Below, one piece after another: positions 26,303 to 36,353 of a stretch of DNA of 64,000 nt (within the stretch, counting starts at the first letter, position 1; every line of letters starts with the position of its first letter). The stretch is taken from assembly GCF_000185965.1 (NCBI RefSeq), contig NC_014924.1, positions 2,604,001-2,668,000 of the forward strand. The letters run 5' to 3'. The translations under genes and the position numbers were made by a program. This DNA is from Pseudoxanthomonas suwonensis 11-1. GTDB lineage: Bacteria > Pseudomonadota > Gammaproteobacteria > Xanthomonadales > Xanthomonadaceae. The notes under the pieces were generated by a model. It saw only the letters and a list, made by a program, of their open reading frames with translations. It was not told the DNA's origin and made no database searches.

Positions 26303-27171
26303 GCACGGCGGAGGTGGCTGCCCCGCGCATCGGCGAGCGCCAGCGCCTGAGCGCGACCCTGGTGCTGTCGGCACTGGTCCACGGGATCGTGATCCTGGGC
26401 CTGGGCTTCGCCTTCCGCGGCGAGGCCCCGCTGGTACCGACCCTGGACGCGATCTTCAGCAACACCAGTACCGAACTGACGCCCGAGCAGGCCGACTTCC
26501 TGGCCCAGGCCAACAACCGGGGTGGCGGCGAACACGACCAGGCCCAGCGCCCGCGCGACAGCCAGCCCGGCGTGGTGCCGCGGCCCGAGGAAGGCGAGGC
26601 CCCGCTGCCGCAGGCGGCGCAGGAGCCGCCCCCCGCCCCCGAGACCCAGGCCCGGGTGGTGACCAGCCGCCGTGGCGAGCAGCCGGTACCGGAACCGCAG
26701 CCGCTGCAGCAGGCCGAGACCCTGCCCCCGGTGAGCCCGGCCAGGGCCGCGCGCGACGCCGAGATGGCGCGCCTGGCGGCCGAGGTCTACCTGCGTTCGG
26801 AGCTGTACGCCAAGCGCCCGACCCGCAAGTTCGTCTCCGCCAGCACCCGCGAGTACGCCTACGCCAACTACCTGCGCGAGTGGGTGGACCGGGCCGAGCG
26901 GATCGGCAACCTCAACTACCCGGACGAGGCGCGCCGTCGCCGGCTGGGCGGCCAGGTGGTGATCAGCGTAGGCGTGCGCCGCGACGGCACGGTCGAGAGC
27001 ACCCGCATCCTGCGCTCCAGCGGCACCCCGCTGCTGGATGCCTCGGTCGAGCGCATCGTGCGCCTGGCCGAACCCTTCCCGCCGCTGCCGGAGACGAAGG
27101 ACGGCGTCGACGTGCTGCACGTGACCCGTACCTGGGTGTTCAAGCCCGGCGGCCAGCTGCATACCGAATAG
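26299..27171 (+). CDS. TonB-like energy transducer (position of P. aeruginosa tonB3)
   Basis: A 290-residue protein with one N-terminal membrane helix (TLVLSALVHGIVILGLGF, residues about 18-36), a Pro/Glu/Gln-rich periplasmic linker (about 80-140), and a C-terminal TonB domain with YPDEARRRRLGGQVVISVGV and a final VTRTWVFK strand. TonB proteins pass proton-motive force to outer-membrane receptors. Its place right after gshB next to pilG matches tonB3 of P. aeruginosa, which is required for twitching motility, so it may serve the pilus system here instead of iron uptake. That role is inferred from gene order. No exbBD lies nearby. Confidence 0.88.
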   Translation: MSTAEVAAPRIGERQRLSATLVLSALVHGIVILGLGFAFRGEAPLVPTLDAIFSNTSTELTPEQADFLAQANNRGGGEHDQAQRPRDSQPGVVPRPEEGEAPLPQAAQEPPPAPETQARVVTSRRGEQPVPEPQPLQQAETLPPVSPARAARDAEMARLAAEVYLRSELYAKRPTRKFVSASTREYAYANYLREWVDRAERIGNLNYPDEARRRRLGGQVVISVGVRRDGTVESTRILRSSGTPLLDASVERIVRLAEPFPPLPETKDGVDVLHVTRTWVFKPGGQLHTE

Positions 27172-27197
27172 GCGCGCTGCCGGCCTGGCGCAGGAAC

Positions 27198-27227
27198 GGA
27201 AAACGCCGGCCCGGGGCCGGCGTTTCC
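27198..27227. terminator. Bidirectional terminator between the tonB-like gene and fbaB
   Basis: AAACGCCGGCC (27201-27211) pairs with GGCCGGCGTTT (27215-27225) around a three-base loop. It serves convergent genes on both strands. Confidence 0.8.
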
Positions 27228-27258
27228 GTGTGCGGGGGTGCGTGGCGGGAGGTGCCGG

Positions 27259-28266
27259 TCAGTCGCCCTGCCACTTGCCCAGCGCGGCCTGGCCATTGGC
27301 GCGGGCACGGGCGTAGACCGCGTCCTGGGCCTTGCGCACGTTGTTCTTCATGTCCCGCGCCCACAGCTGCAGCGCGGCCTGCTGCATGGCACGGCCGTAG
27401 GAGAAGCTGAGCGTCCACGGGTTCGGGCCGAGCCGGTTCATCGCGTCCAGGTGCGCGGTGGCCGCCTCGTCCGGCTGGCCGCCGGACAGGAACACGATGC
27501 CCGGCAGGATCGCCGGCACCGTGGTCTTCAGGCACATCAGGGTGGACTCGGCCACCTCCTGCACGTCGGCCTGCTCCGGGCAGTCCTTGCCGGAGACGAC
27601 CATCGAGGCCTTCAGGATCGTGCCTTCCAAGAGCACGTTCTGGTCGTACAGCGAGCCGAACAGCGAGCGCAGCACGGCCTCGGTGACCTCGTAGCAGGTC
27701 TCGATGTCGTGCTCGCCATCCATCAGCACTTCCGGCTCGACCACCGGGACCAGGCCCTGCTCCTGGCACAGCGCGGCGTAGCGCGCCAGGGCGTGGGCGT
27801 TGACGTCGATGCAGGTGCCGGTGGGGATGTCCTCGCCGATGGTGATCACCGCCCGCCACTTGGCAAAGCGCGCGCCAAGCCGGTAGTACTCCTGCAGGCG
27901 CTCGCGCAGGCCGTCCAGGCCCTCGGTCACCAGCTCGCCGGGGTAGCCGGCCAGCGCCACCGTGCCCTTGTCGACCTTGATGCCCGGCAGGATGCCGTGC
28001 CCGGCCATGTACTTCGCGAACGGCACGCCGTCGGCGGTGGACTGGCGGATGGTCTCGTCGTACAGGATCGCGCCGGAGATGTGCTCGGACAGCTTCGGCG
28101 TGGTCAGCAGCAGCTCGCGGTAGGCGCGGCGGTTCGCTTCGGTGTTGTCGATCCCGACCGCGGCGAAACGCTTGCCGATGGTCGCGGTGGACTCGTCGAT
28201 GGCGATGATGCCCTTGCCGGGCGCGACGAGCGCCTGCGCGGTTTCGGCCAGCTGTTCGATGCTCAT
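27259..28266 (-). CDS. fbaB: Fructose-bisphosphate aldolase, class I (eukaryotic type)
   Basis: A 335-residue Schiff-base aldolase that splits fructose 1,6-bisphosphate into dihydroxyacetone phosphate and glyceraldehyde 3-phosphate. The sequence resembles plant and animal class I enzymes (GKGIIAIDESTATIGKRF near residue 17), with the Schiff-base lysine in LEGTILKASMV. The C-terminus ends before the long tail of animal aldolases. The ATG at 28266 has AGGA eight bases upstream. It lies 151 bases downstream of pyk on the same strand, so glycolytic genes are clustered, but a terminator-like hairpin separates them. Confidence 0.94.
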   Translation of the reverse strand: MSIEQLAETAQALVAPGKGIIAIDESTATIGKRFAAVGIDNTEANRRAYRELLLTTPKLSEHISGAILYDETIRQSTADGVPFAKYMAGHGILPGIKVDKGTVALAGYPGELVTEGLDGLRERLQEYYRLGARFAKWRAVITIGEDIPTGTCIDVNAHALARYAALCQEQGLVPVVEPEVLMDGEHDIETCYEVTEAVLRSLFGSLYDQNVLLEGTILKASMVVSGKDCPEQADVQEVAESTLMCLKTTVPAILPGIVFLSGGQPDEAATAHLDAMNRLGPNPWTLSFSYGRAMQQAALQLWARDMKNNVRKAQDAVYARARANGQAALGKWQGD

Positions 28267-28365
28267 TGGGGGGATCCTGGGCGGGGGAACGGGGGTCCGA
28301 AAAGTATAGCGGTCGCCCCATGCAGGCCCGGTGCAGCGCGCGTGTTTCCCGCGCATCCGAAAGCA

Positions 28366-28390
28366 GACGGGCGCCCCGAAGGCGCCCGTC
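28366..28390 (-). terminator. Terminator hairpin after pyk
   Basis: GACGGGCGCC (28366-28375) and GGCGCCCGTC (28381-28390) form a perfect 10-bp stem with a CCGAA loop (TTCGG on the pyk strand). It lies between pyk and fbaB; there is no long T-run. Confidence 0.65.
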
Positions 28391-28417
28391 CGTCACGTCA
28401 TGCCGCGAAACTTCGGC

Positions 28418-29884
28418 TTACAGGTCGCCCAGGCCGCTGGCGCGGCCGTCGGCACCGACCTCCAGCAGGCGCAGGGTGTTGGTCGCGCCGTGGGTTTCCA
28501 TGTGCTCGCCGGAGGTGAACACCACGCGGTCGCCCGCCGCCAGCATGCCGGCGTCGACCAGCACGCGGATGCTGCCGCGCGCGGCCTCGCGCGGGGTCAG
28601 GCCACGGCTGTCGAAGTTGATCGGGAACACGTCGCGCATCAGCGCCATGCGCCGGCGCGCGCCGTCGTGGCGGGTGATGGCGTAGATCGGGGCCTTGGCA
28701 CGGAAGCGCGACAGGTAGCGCGGGGTGCCGCCGGACTCGGTCATGGCCACGATCGCGCGCACGCCGATGTGCTCGGACAGGAACATGGTGGCCATGGCGA
28801 TGGCCTGGTCCGCGCGCTCCAGGTTGCGCTGTGCGTTGGCGAAGTCGACCTGGCTCTGGAACTGGCGCTCGGCGCCGACGCAGATGCGCGCCATCGCCTC
28901 GACCGCCTTGACCGGGTAGGCGCCGGCCGCGGTCTCGGCCGACAGCATCACCGCGTCGGTGCCGTCGATCACCGCGTTGGCCACGTCCAGCACCTCGGCG
29001 CGGGTCGGGATCGGGCTCTCGACCATCGACTGCAGCATCTGGGTGGCGGTGATCACCACGCGGTTGCGGGCCAGCGACTCGCGGATGATCTTCTTCTGCA
29101 GGCCCGGCAGCTCGGCATCGCCGATCTCCACGCCCAGGTCGCCGCGGGCGACCATGACCACGTCGGAGGCGTCGATGATCTCGGCCAGGTTCTCGATCGC
29201 CTCGGTGCGCTCGATCTTGGACACCAGCGCCGCATCGGAGCCGTGCTCGCGGGCGATGCGGCGGGCCTCGTTCATGTCTTCGGCGTTGCGGCAGAAGGAC
29301 ACGGCGATGAAGTCCACGCCGATCTTGGCGACGATGCCGATCAGCTCCTTGTCGCGCTCGGTCAGCGCGCCCAGGGACAGGCCGCCGCCCTGCTTGTTCA
29401 GGCCCTTGCGGTCGGACAGCACGCCGTCGTTGAGCACGGTGCAGACGATGCGCACGCCATCGACCTGCTCCACCTTCAGCTGCATCAGGCCGTCGTCCAG
29501 CAGCAGCACGTCGCCGGCGGCAACGTCGCCGGGCAGGCCCAGGTAGCTGACGCCGACCTGGGTGGTGTCGCCAGCCGGGGCATTGGCATCGGCCACCAGG
29601 TCGAAGCGGTCGCCAGCCTTCAGCACCACCTTGCCCTCGGCAAAGCGTTCGATGCGGATCTTCGGGCCCGGCAGGTCGGCCAGGATGCCGACCTCGGCAC
29701 CGACCTTCTGCGCGGCGACGCGGACCTCGGCGGCGCGCTTGGCCTGGCCGGAGGGATCGCCGTGGGAGAAGTTGAGCCGGACGACATTGACGCCCGCACG
29801 GAAGAGCGCCTCGAGGACGCCGGGCGGGTCGGTCGCCGGGCCGAGGGTGGCGAGGATCTTGGTACGGCGCAGGCGGTCGGTCAT
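28418..29884 (-). CDS. pyk: Pyruvate kinase
   Basis: A 488-residue enzyme converting phosphoenolpyruvate and ADP to pyruvate and ATP, the last step of glycolysis. Typical motifs are RRTKILATLGPATDPP at the N-terminus, NFSHGDP, MVARGDLGVEIG with the metal and substrate residues, and ITATQMLQSMVESPIPTRAE. All four pyruvate kinase domains fit the normal length. It is divergent from tal across 251 bases, in which I see a CATAAT -10-like sequence at 30055-30060 for tal and nothing else firm. Confidence 0.96.
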   Translation of the reverse strand: MTDRLRRTKILATLGPATDPPGVLEALFRAGVNVVRLNFSHGDPSGQAKRAAEVRVAAQKVGAEVGILADLPGPKIRIERFAEGKVVLKAGDRFDLVADANAPAGDTTQVGVSYLGLPGDVAAGDVLLLDDGLMQLKVEQVDGVRIVCTVLNDGVLSDRKGLNKQGGGLSLGALTERDKELIGIVAKIGVDFIAVSFCRNAEDMNEARRIAREHGSDAALVSKIERTEAIENLAEIIDASDVVMVARGDLGVEIGDAELPGLQKKIIRESLARNRVVITATQMLQSMVESPIPTRAEVLDVANAVIDGTDAVMLSAETAAGAYPVKAVEAMARICVGAERQFQSQVDFANAQRNLERADQAIAMATMFLSEHIGVRAIVAMTESGGTPRYLSRFRAKAPIYAITRHDGARRRMALMRDVFPINFDSRGLTPREAARGSIRVLVDAGMLAAGDRVVFTSGEHMETHGATNTLRLLEVGADGRASGLGDL

Positions 29885-30135
29885 GTTGCGAGGTGGCTCC
29901 CTGAAAGGCAGGGAAAACTAACACAAAGGCCCCCGCGAACGGCAGCGCTGTCATGGTGCGCAAACCCGCATCAGGCAAGGATTTCTTTCCAGACAGCTAC
30001 ATACGCATGGGAATGGTGTTCAGGCTGGTGGTACCGCTACCAAGGACACCGTCGCATAATCGGGGGCGAACCCGTCTGCGCGCTCCCTCCGGGGGCCGGC
30101 CGGCCCGATGCCCGCTCCGCTTTCCAGGAACCGAC

Positions 30136-31113
30136 ATGACCAGCACCGACACCTCCTCCCCTTCCCGCCTGCAGCAGCTGCGCGAGCTGTCCGTGGTGGT
30201 GGCCGACACCGGCGACTACGACGCCATCGCCCGCCTGCGCCCGGTCGACTGCACCACCAACCCGACCCTGGTGAAGAAGGCCCTGGACCTGCCGGTGTAC
30301 GCCGAGCTGATCGATCGCGAGCTGGCCTGGGCACGCACCCAGCCTGAAGCCAACCGCGCCGTGGTCGACGAGGTCGCCGACCGCCTGACCGTCGGCGTGG
30401 GCACCATGCTCAGCGCCCTGGTCCCGGGCCGCGTGTCCACCGAGGTCGATGCCGACCTGGCCCACGACACCGCCGCCACCGTGGCCAAGGCCCGCAAGTT
30501 CATGGCCATGTACGCCGAGCGCGGCGTCGCCCCGGAGAAGATCCTGATCAAGGTCGCCGCCACCTGGGAAGGCGTGGAAGCCGCGCGCCAGCTGCAGGCC
30601 GAAGGCATCGACTGCAACCTGACCCTGATCTTCAACCCGACCCAGGCCATCGCCTGCGCCGAGGCCGGCGCGTTCCTGATCTCGCCCTTCGTCGGCCGCA
30701 TCCTCGACTGGTACAAGGCGCGCGGCCAGGTCCCGGCGACCATCGACGAGGACCCGGGCGTGAAGTTCGTCCGCGGCGTGTACGAGGAGTTCAAGAAGCG
30801 CGGTGCCGCCACCGTCGTCATGGGCGCCTCGTTCCGCTCGGTGGACCAGGTGCTGGCCCTGGCCGGCTGCGACCGCCTGACCATCTCCCCGGACCTGCTG
30901 GAGCAGCTGGACCAGTCCACCGGCCCGGTCGAGCGCAAGCTGGCCCCGGTGCCGCGCGAGGATCGCACCATCGCCCCGGTCACCGCCGAGAGCTTCGCCG
31001 CCGACCTGGCCGCCGACGCCATGGCCAACGAGAAGCTGGCCGAGGGCATCGCCGCCTTCGCCAAGGACCTGGACGCCCTGCGCAACGACATCGCCGCCCG
31101 CCTGGGCGCCTGA
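30136..31113 (+). CDS. tal: Transaldolase
   Basis: A 325-residue class I aldolase-fold enzyme of the pentose phosphate pathway that moves a dihydroxyacetone unit between sugar phosphates. [13 protein letters not shown] lies near residue 38, the Schiff-base lysine in [11 protein letters not shown] near residue 135, and [23 protein letters not shown] fits the family (written here in part). The ATG at 30136 follows AGGAA; an open frame further upstream lacks family similarity. A textbook terminator follows at 31144-31172. Confidence 0.96.
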   Translation: MTSTDTSSPSRLQQLRELSVVVADTGDYDAIARLRPVDCTTNPTLVKKALDLPVYAELIDRELAWARTQPEANRAVVDEVADRLTVGVGTMLSALVPGRVSTEVDADLAHDTAATVAKARKFMAMYAERGVAPEKILIKVAATWEGVEAARQLQAEGIDCNLTLIFNPTQAIACAEAGAFLISPFVGRILDWYKARGQVPATIDEDPGVKFVRGVYEEFKKRGAATVVMGASFRSVDQVLALAGCDRLTISPDLLEQLDQSTGPVERKLAPVPREDRTIAPVTAESFAADLAADAMANEKLAEGIAAFAKDLDALRNDIAARLGA

Positions 31114-31143
31114 GCGTCGCGGGGCCCACCGCCGACCGGAATG

Positions 31144-31173
31144 AAAAAGGCCGCCCCACGGGCGGCCTTTTTC
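31144..31173 (+). terminator. Intrinsic terminator of tal
   Basis: AAAAAGGCCGCCC, three-base loop, GGGCGGCCTTTTT followed by C and TTT. It is a strong factor-independent terminator. A near-identical copy stands at about 31522-31549 as part of the duplicated block. Confidence 0.92.
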
Positions 31174-31698
31174 TTTGCGCGTGACCCCCGTAGCCCGGAT
31201 AAGCGGAGCGCATCCGGGAACACGCAGGAACGGGTGATCCTGGAGACCCCGGATGCGCCACGCGGCCTTCGTCCGGGCCACGCTGACTCCCGCAACCGAA
31301 GCCTGGATCTCCACGCCGCGGAGGCCGTCGTCCCGAGGGGGCATGGCGCAAGCAGGCCATGGATGGCCTGCGCTCGCGCGTTGGAGCCACGGACGGCGTA
31401 GCCGCGCGATGCGCCGTGCCCCCTTGGGGCGGCGGCCCCGTCCGAAGCCAGCTATACCGCCGCTGCTGTTGCTTCGTTCCGATGGAGATCGGGGAGCGAT
31501 GAATGACCTGACCGGAACGGGAAAGGCCGCCCCGTGGGCGGCCTTTTTCGTTGCGCCGGACACTTGCAGCCCGGATAGCGGAGCACATCCGGGGACACAC
31601 CAGAATGGTGAGCCTGTGACCCCGGATGCGGCCTGCGGCCTTACACGGGCTACGCGGACCCCTACAACCGAAGCCTCGATCTCCACGCCCCAGAGGAC

Positions 31699-31805
31699 GC
31701 CGCCCCAAGGGGGCATGGCGCAAGCAGGCCATGGATGGCCTGCGCTCGCGCGTTGGAGCCATGGACGGCGGAGCCGCGCGATGCGCCGTGCCCCCTTGGG
31801 GCGGC
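31699..31805. repeat. 107-bp cruciform-forming element (second copy)
   Basis: Arms of 24 bases (31699-31722 and 31782-31805) pair with a single G-T wobble. Inside is a second hairpin, GCAGGCCAT/ATGGCCTGC at 31724-31743. A diverged copy lies about 372 bases upstream. The GGCCAT-NN-ATGGCC core is also found in the repeat array at 56.9 kb. Confidence 0.85.
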
Positions 31806-31875
31806 GGCCCCGTCCGAAGCCAGCCATACCGCCGTTGCCGTTGCTGTCACCTTTGCCCGAACGCCGCCCGCCGCC

Positions 31876-32529
31876 TCAGATCGGGCAGGACACCCCCGTC
31901 CCGCCCAGCCCGCAATAACCATTCGGGTTCTTGGACAGGTACTGCTGGTGCAGGTCCTCGGCGTAGTAGAACGGCGGCGCCGGGAACAGCAGCTCGGTGG
32001 TGATCGGCGGAAAGCCGGCTTCCGCCAGCGAAGCCTGGTAGGCCTCGAGGCTGGCCTGCGCCGCCGCGTGCTGGGCGCCAGAGTGGCAATAGATCGCCGA
32101 GCGGTACTGGGTGCCGACATCGTTGCCCTGGCGCATGCCCTGGGTCGGATCGTGGCTTTCCCAGAACACCTTCAGCAGCGTGGCGAAGTCCACCTGCGCC
32201 GGGTCGTAGACCACCCGCACCGCCTCGGTGTGCCCCGTGCGGCCGGAGCAGACCTCCTCGTAGGTGGGATTCGGCGTGCCGCCGCCGGCGTAGCCAACCG
32301 CCGTGGTGAACACCCCCGGCACCTGCCAGAACTTGCGCTCGGCGCCCCAGAAACAGCCCAGGCCGAAGTCCGCCACCTCCATGCCCGGGAACTCCCCGCG
32401 CAGCGGCCGGCCGTGGACGTGGTGCACGTTGTGCAGCGGCAGCGGCGTGTCGCGGCCCGGCAGCAGGTCTTCCGCGCGTGGCATGCGCTGCTTGTACGCA
32501 CCGATGCCGAGCAGGGTTTGCAGGTCCAT
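31876..32529 (-). CDS. msrA: Peptide-methionine (S)-S-oxide reductase MsrA
   Basis: A 217-residue enzyme that repairs oxidised methionine (S-sulfoxide form) using thioredoxin. The catalytic cysteine lies in [12 protein letters not shown] near residue 59; the recycling cysteines are in the C-terminal [13 protein letters not shown]. The longer N-terminal form with [11 protein letters not shown] resembles the E. coli-type enzyme. It lies 12 bases downstream of a DUF2007 gene on the same strand and probably shares its message. Confidence 0.96.
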   Translation of the reverse strand: MDLQTLLGIGAYKQRMPRAEDLLPGRDTPLPLHNVHHVHGRPLRGEFPGMEVADFGLGCFWGAERKFWQVPGVFTTAVGYAGGGTPNPTYEEVCSGRTGHTEAVRVVYDPAQVDFATLLKVFWESHDPTQGMRQGNDVGTQYRSAIYCHSGAQHAAAQASLEAYQASLAEAGFPPITTELLFPAPPFYYAEDLHQQYLSKNPNGYCGLGGTGVSCPI

Positions 32530-32541
32530 GGGGAGGTTCCT

Positions 32542-32802
32542 TCAGGCCGGCAGCAGGCCGGGGTCGGCTTCCGGGATGGGGTCCGCCGGGTCGTCCCGCA
32601 AGCCCGCCGCCCGCAACGCAGCGTCGGCCTCGGGCAAGGCGGCGTCCGGCACGCAGACCCGCAGCACCCCGAACAGCGGCAGTTCCCCGGCCCCGCCCAG
32701 CAGGTTCTCGCCGAACACGAAGGCCGGGATCCCGGCGTCCTCCAGCACGTGTTTCGCCAGATGGGCGTCGATCAGGTTGTGGGCGCGGTAGGCGACCTGC
32801 AT
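32542..32802 (-). CDS. DUF2007 family small protein
   Basis: An 86-residue protein matching the DUF2007 family (putative signal-transducing proteins): MQVAYRAHNLIDAHLAKHVL at the start, then EDAGIPAFVFGENLLGG. Members have a small alpha/beta fold and no established biochemical role. The ATG at 32802 fits the family's short length; an open frame continues upstream but is unlike the family. It precedes msrA by 12 bases. Confidence 0.75.
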   Translation of the reverse strand: MQVAYRAHNLIDAHLAKHVLEDAGIPAFVFGENLLGGAGELPLFGVLRVCVPDAALPEADAALRAAGLRDDPADPIPEADPGLLPA

Positions 32803-32938
32803 GCGGACTCGCTCGGGATGGGGCCTGGCCCGAGCATACGCCGGCCCCGGATGGCGGCCCTGAACGGCCGCGCCGGCGCGGCCCGGTGGGCGCGGCGCTC
32901 GGCTAAACTTGCGGTTTGCCTTCGCAGCCCCCGCCACG

Positions 32939-34681
<1,743 letters not shown>

Positions 34682-34699
34682 GCGTCCGCGCCTGAAGCC

Positions 34700-34725
34700 A
34701 CGTGGCCGGCCCATGCCGGCCACGT
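34700..34725 (+). terminator. Hairpin terminator after glnS
   Basis: ACGTGGCCGGC (34700-34710), CCAT loop, GCCGGCCACGT (34715-34725): a perfect 11-bp stem. The ATG at 34713, a possible start of the next frame, lies in the loop, which argues for the ATG at 34734 as the real start. Confidence 0.7.
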
Positions 34726-34733
34726 TCCACCCG

Positions 34734-35711
34734 ATGTCTCCTTCCGCCGCCAATCCGAACGCGCATCCCGGCCTGGCCCGGGGCGTGGCCAGCGGCGTGG
34801 CCGCCGGCGCGCTGTGGGGCCTGGTGTTCCTGGCGCCGCAGCTGCTGCCGGACTTCGGTCCGCTGCAGCAGTCGGTGGCGCGTTACCTCGCCTACGGCCT
34901 GCTCGCCCTCGCCCTGCTCGCACCACGCTGGCGCCGCGCCACCGCGCCGCTGGGCGCGCCGGAATGGCGCGCGCTGGTGGTGCTGAGCCTGCTCGGCAAC
35001 CTGCTCTATTTCGTGCTGCTGGCCAGCGCGATCCATGCCGCCGGCGGTGCCGCGACCGCGCTGATCGTGGGCCTGGTGCCGGTGGTGGTGACCGTGGCCG
35101 GTGCACGCCGGCGCCACGCCGCCGGACCGCGCCTGCGCGTGCTGGCCGGACCCTGCGTGCTGTCGGTGCTGGGCATGGTGCTGGTGGCGATCGACGCGGT
35201 GCGGGCCGGACGCGGACTCGGCGGCGATGCCGCCAGCAGCGTCGGCGGACTCGTCTGCGCGGTCGGCGCGCTGGTGTCGTGGTCGGCGTATTCGGTCGGC
35301 AACGCACGCTGGCTCGAGCGGCGCCCGGACATCTCCAGCCGCGACTGGTCGCTGCTGACCGGCGTGGCCACCGGCGGACTCGCGCTGCTGCTGTTGCCAT
35401 TGACGCTGTGGAGCGCGACCACGCATGGAAGCAGCGCCTGGCTGCGCCTGCTGGCGATCTCCGGCGCGCTGGCGCTGTTCGCCTCGGTGATCGGCAACGC
35501 CTTCTGGAATGCGGCCAGCCGGCGCCTGCCGCTGAGCCTGGCCGGGCAGATGATCGTGTTCGAGACCCTCTTCGCCCTGCTCTACGGCTTCCTGTGGGAA
35601 TGGCGGCTGCCCGGCCTGCTGGAACTCGCGGCGATCGCCTGCCTGCTGGCCGGCGTGCTGTGGTGCGCCGCGCTGCACGCACCCGGCGACAGGCCGGCCC
35701 ACGCCGGTTAG
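34734..35711 (+). CDS. EamA/DMT-family transporter
   Basis: A 325-residue integral membrane protein of the drug/metabolite transporter superfamily with about ten hydrophobic helices in two related halves. Typical segments are GVAAGALWGLVFLAP in helix 1 and ASRRLPLSLAGQMIVFETLF in the second half. The substrate cannot be told. I prefer the ATG at 34734 because the earlier ATG (34713) lies in the glnS terminator loop; neither has a clear ribosome-binding site. Confidence 0.82.
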   Translation: MSPSAANPNAHPGLARGVASGVAAGALWGLVFLAPQLLPDFGPLQQSVARYLAYGLLALALLAPRWRRATAPLGAPEWRALVVLSLLGNLLYFVLLASAIHAAGGAATALIVGLVPVVVTVAGARRRHAAGPRLRVLAGPCVLSVLGMVLVAIDAVRAGRGLGGDAASSVGGLVCAVGALVSWSAYSVGNARWLERRPDISSRDWSLLTGVATGGLALLLLPLTLWSATTHGSSAWLRLLAISGALALFASVIGNAFWNAASRRLPLSLAGQMIVFETLFALLYGFLWEWRLPGLLELAAIACLLAGVLWCAALHAPGDRPAHAG

Positions 35712-35767
35712 CCCCGGTCATGGGCAGGTCGATACACTGCACGCCCCCGCATCCCCCGAAGAGAACC

Positions 35768-36328
35768 ATGCTGCACGCCCAGGTCCACCTCACCCTCCCG
35801 GTCTGGATCCACGACGCCGTCGATCCGTCCGCCGTATTCGCTACCGACGAGGAGAAGGTGGCGCTGGCCATCGAGCTGTCGCGCCGCAACGTCGAGGCCC
35901 GCAGCGGCGGCCCGTTCGGCGCGGTGGTGTTCGGCCCGGACCACCGCGTGATCGCCACCGGCGTGAACCGCGTCGTGCCGCATACCACCTCGCTGGCGCA
36001 TGCCGAGAACATGGCCTACATGCTGGCGCAGCAGAAGCTGCAGACTCCGCGCCTCAACGACGTGCTCGCGCCGGTGACCCTGGCCACCTCCTCGCAGCCG
36101 TGCTGCCAGTGCTACGGCGCCACCATCTGGGCCGGCATCGACCGCCTGCTGATCGGCGCCCGCGCCGAGGACGTGATGGAGCTGACCGAGTTCGACGAAG
36201 GCCCGCTGCCGGCCGACTGGACCGGCGAGCTGGGACGCCGCGGCATCAGTGTGACCCGCGACATCCTCCGCGACCAGGCCCGCGAAGTGCTGCGCGCCTA
36301 CGGCGAAAGCGGCGGCGAGAAGTACTGA
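35768..36328 (+). CDS. Nucleoside/guanine deaminase-like protein
   Basis: A 186-residue member of the cytidine deaminase-like zinc enzyme family. The zinc and proton-shuttle residues are in LAHAENMAY (HAE) and QPCCQCYGA (PCxxC). The sequence FGAVVFGPDHRVIATGVNRV fits the guanine deaminase/nucleoside deaminase branch and differs from tRNA adenosine deaminase. The substrate is inferred only to class level. It is followed 25 bases later by rlmM. Confidence 0.85.
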   Translation: MLHAQVHLTLPVWIHDAVDPSAVFATDEEKVALAIELSRRNVEARSGGPFGAVVFGPDHRVIATGVNRVVPHTTSLAHAENMAYMLAQQKLQTPRLNDVLAPVTLATSSQPCCQCYGATIWAGIDRLLIGARAEDVMELTEFDEGPLPADWTGELGRRGISVTRDILRDQAREVLRAYGESGGEKY

Positions 36329-36353
36329 TGCCCTCCACGCCGGGAACCCTGCG

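Larger units (their letters stand above)
31141..31860. repeat. Gene-free block: tandem duplication (period about 372-376 bp) of structured repeats
   Basis: Nothing in the 762 bases between tal and msrA looks coding. Two diverged copies follow one another: terminator hairpins at 31144 and 31522, then CCCGGAT/ATCCGGG hairpins (31194-31218 and 31570-31593), then a GCATGGCGCA...TGCGCCGTGCCCCC element (about 31338-31430 and 31699-31805). The CCCGGAT...ATCCGGG motif resembles REP-like sequences common in gammaproteobacterial genomes. Open frames crossing the block are repeats of each other on both strands and have no gene-like properties. Confidence 0.85.

Noticed and set aside
31253-31918. Open frames through the duplicated block after tal
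   Set aside because: Both strands give frames made of the same duplicated peptide; the DNA is explained by hairpins and terminators.
34713-34733. ATG at 34713 as the start of the EamA transporter
   Set aside because: It lies in the loop of the glnS terminator hairpin and adds only seven residues with no ribosome-binding site.
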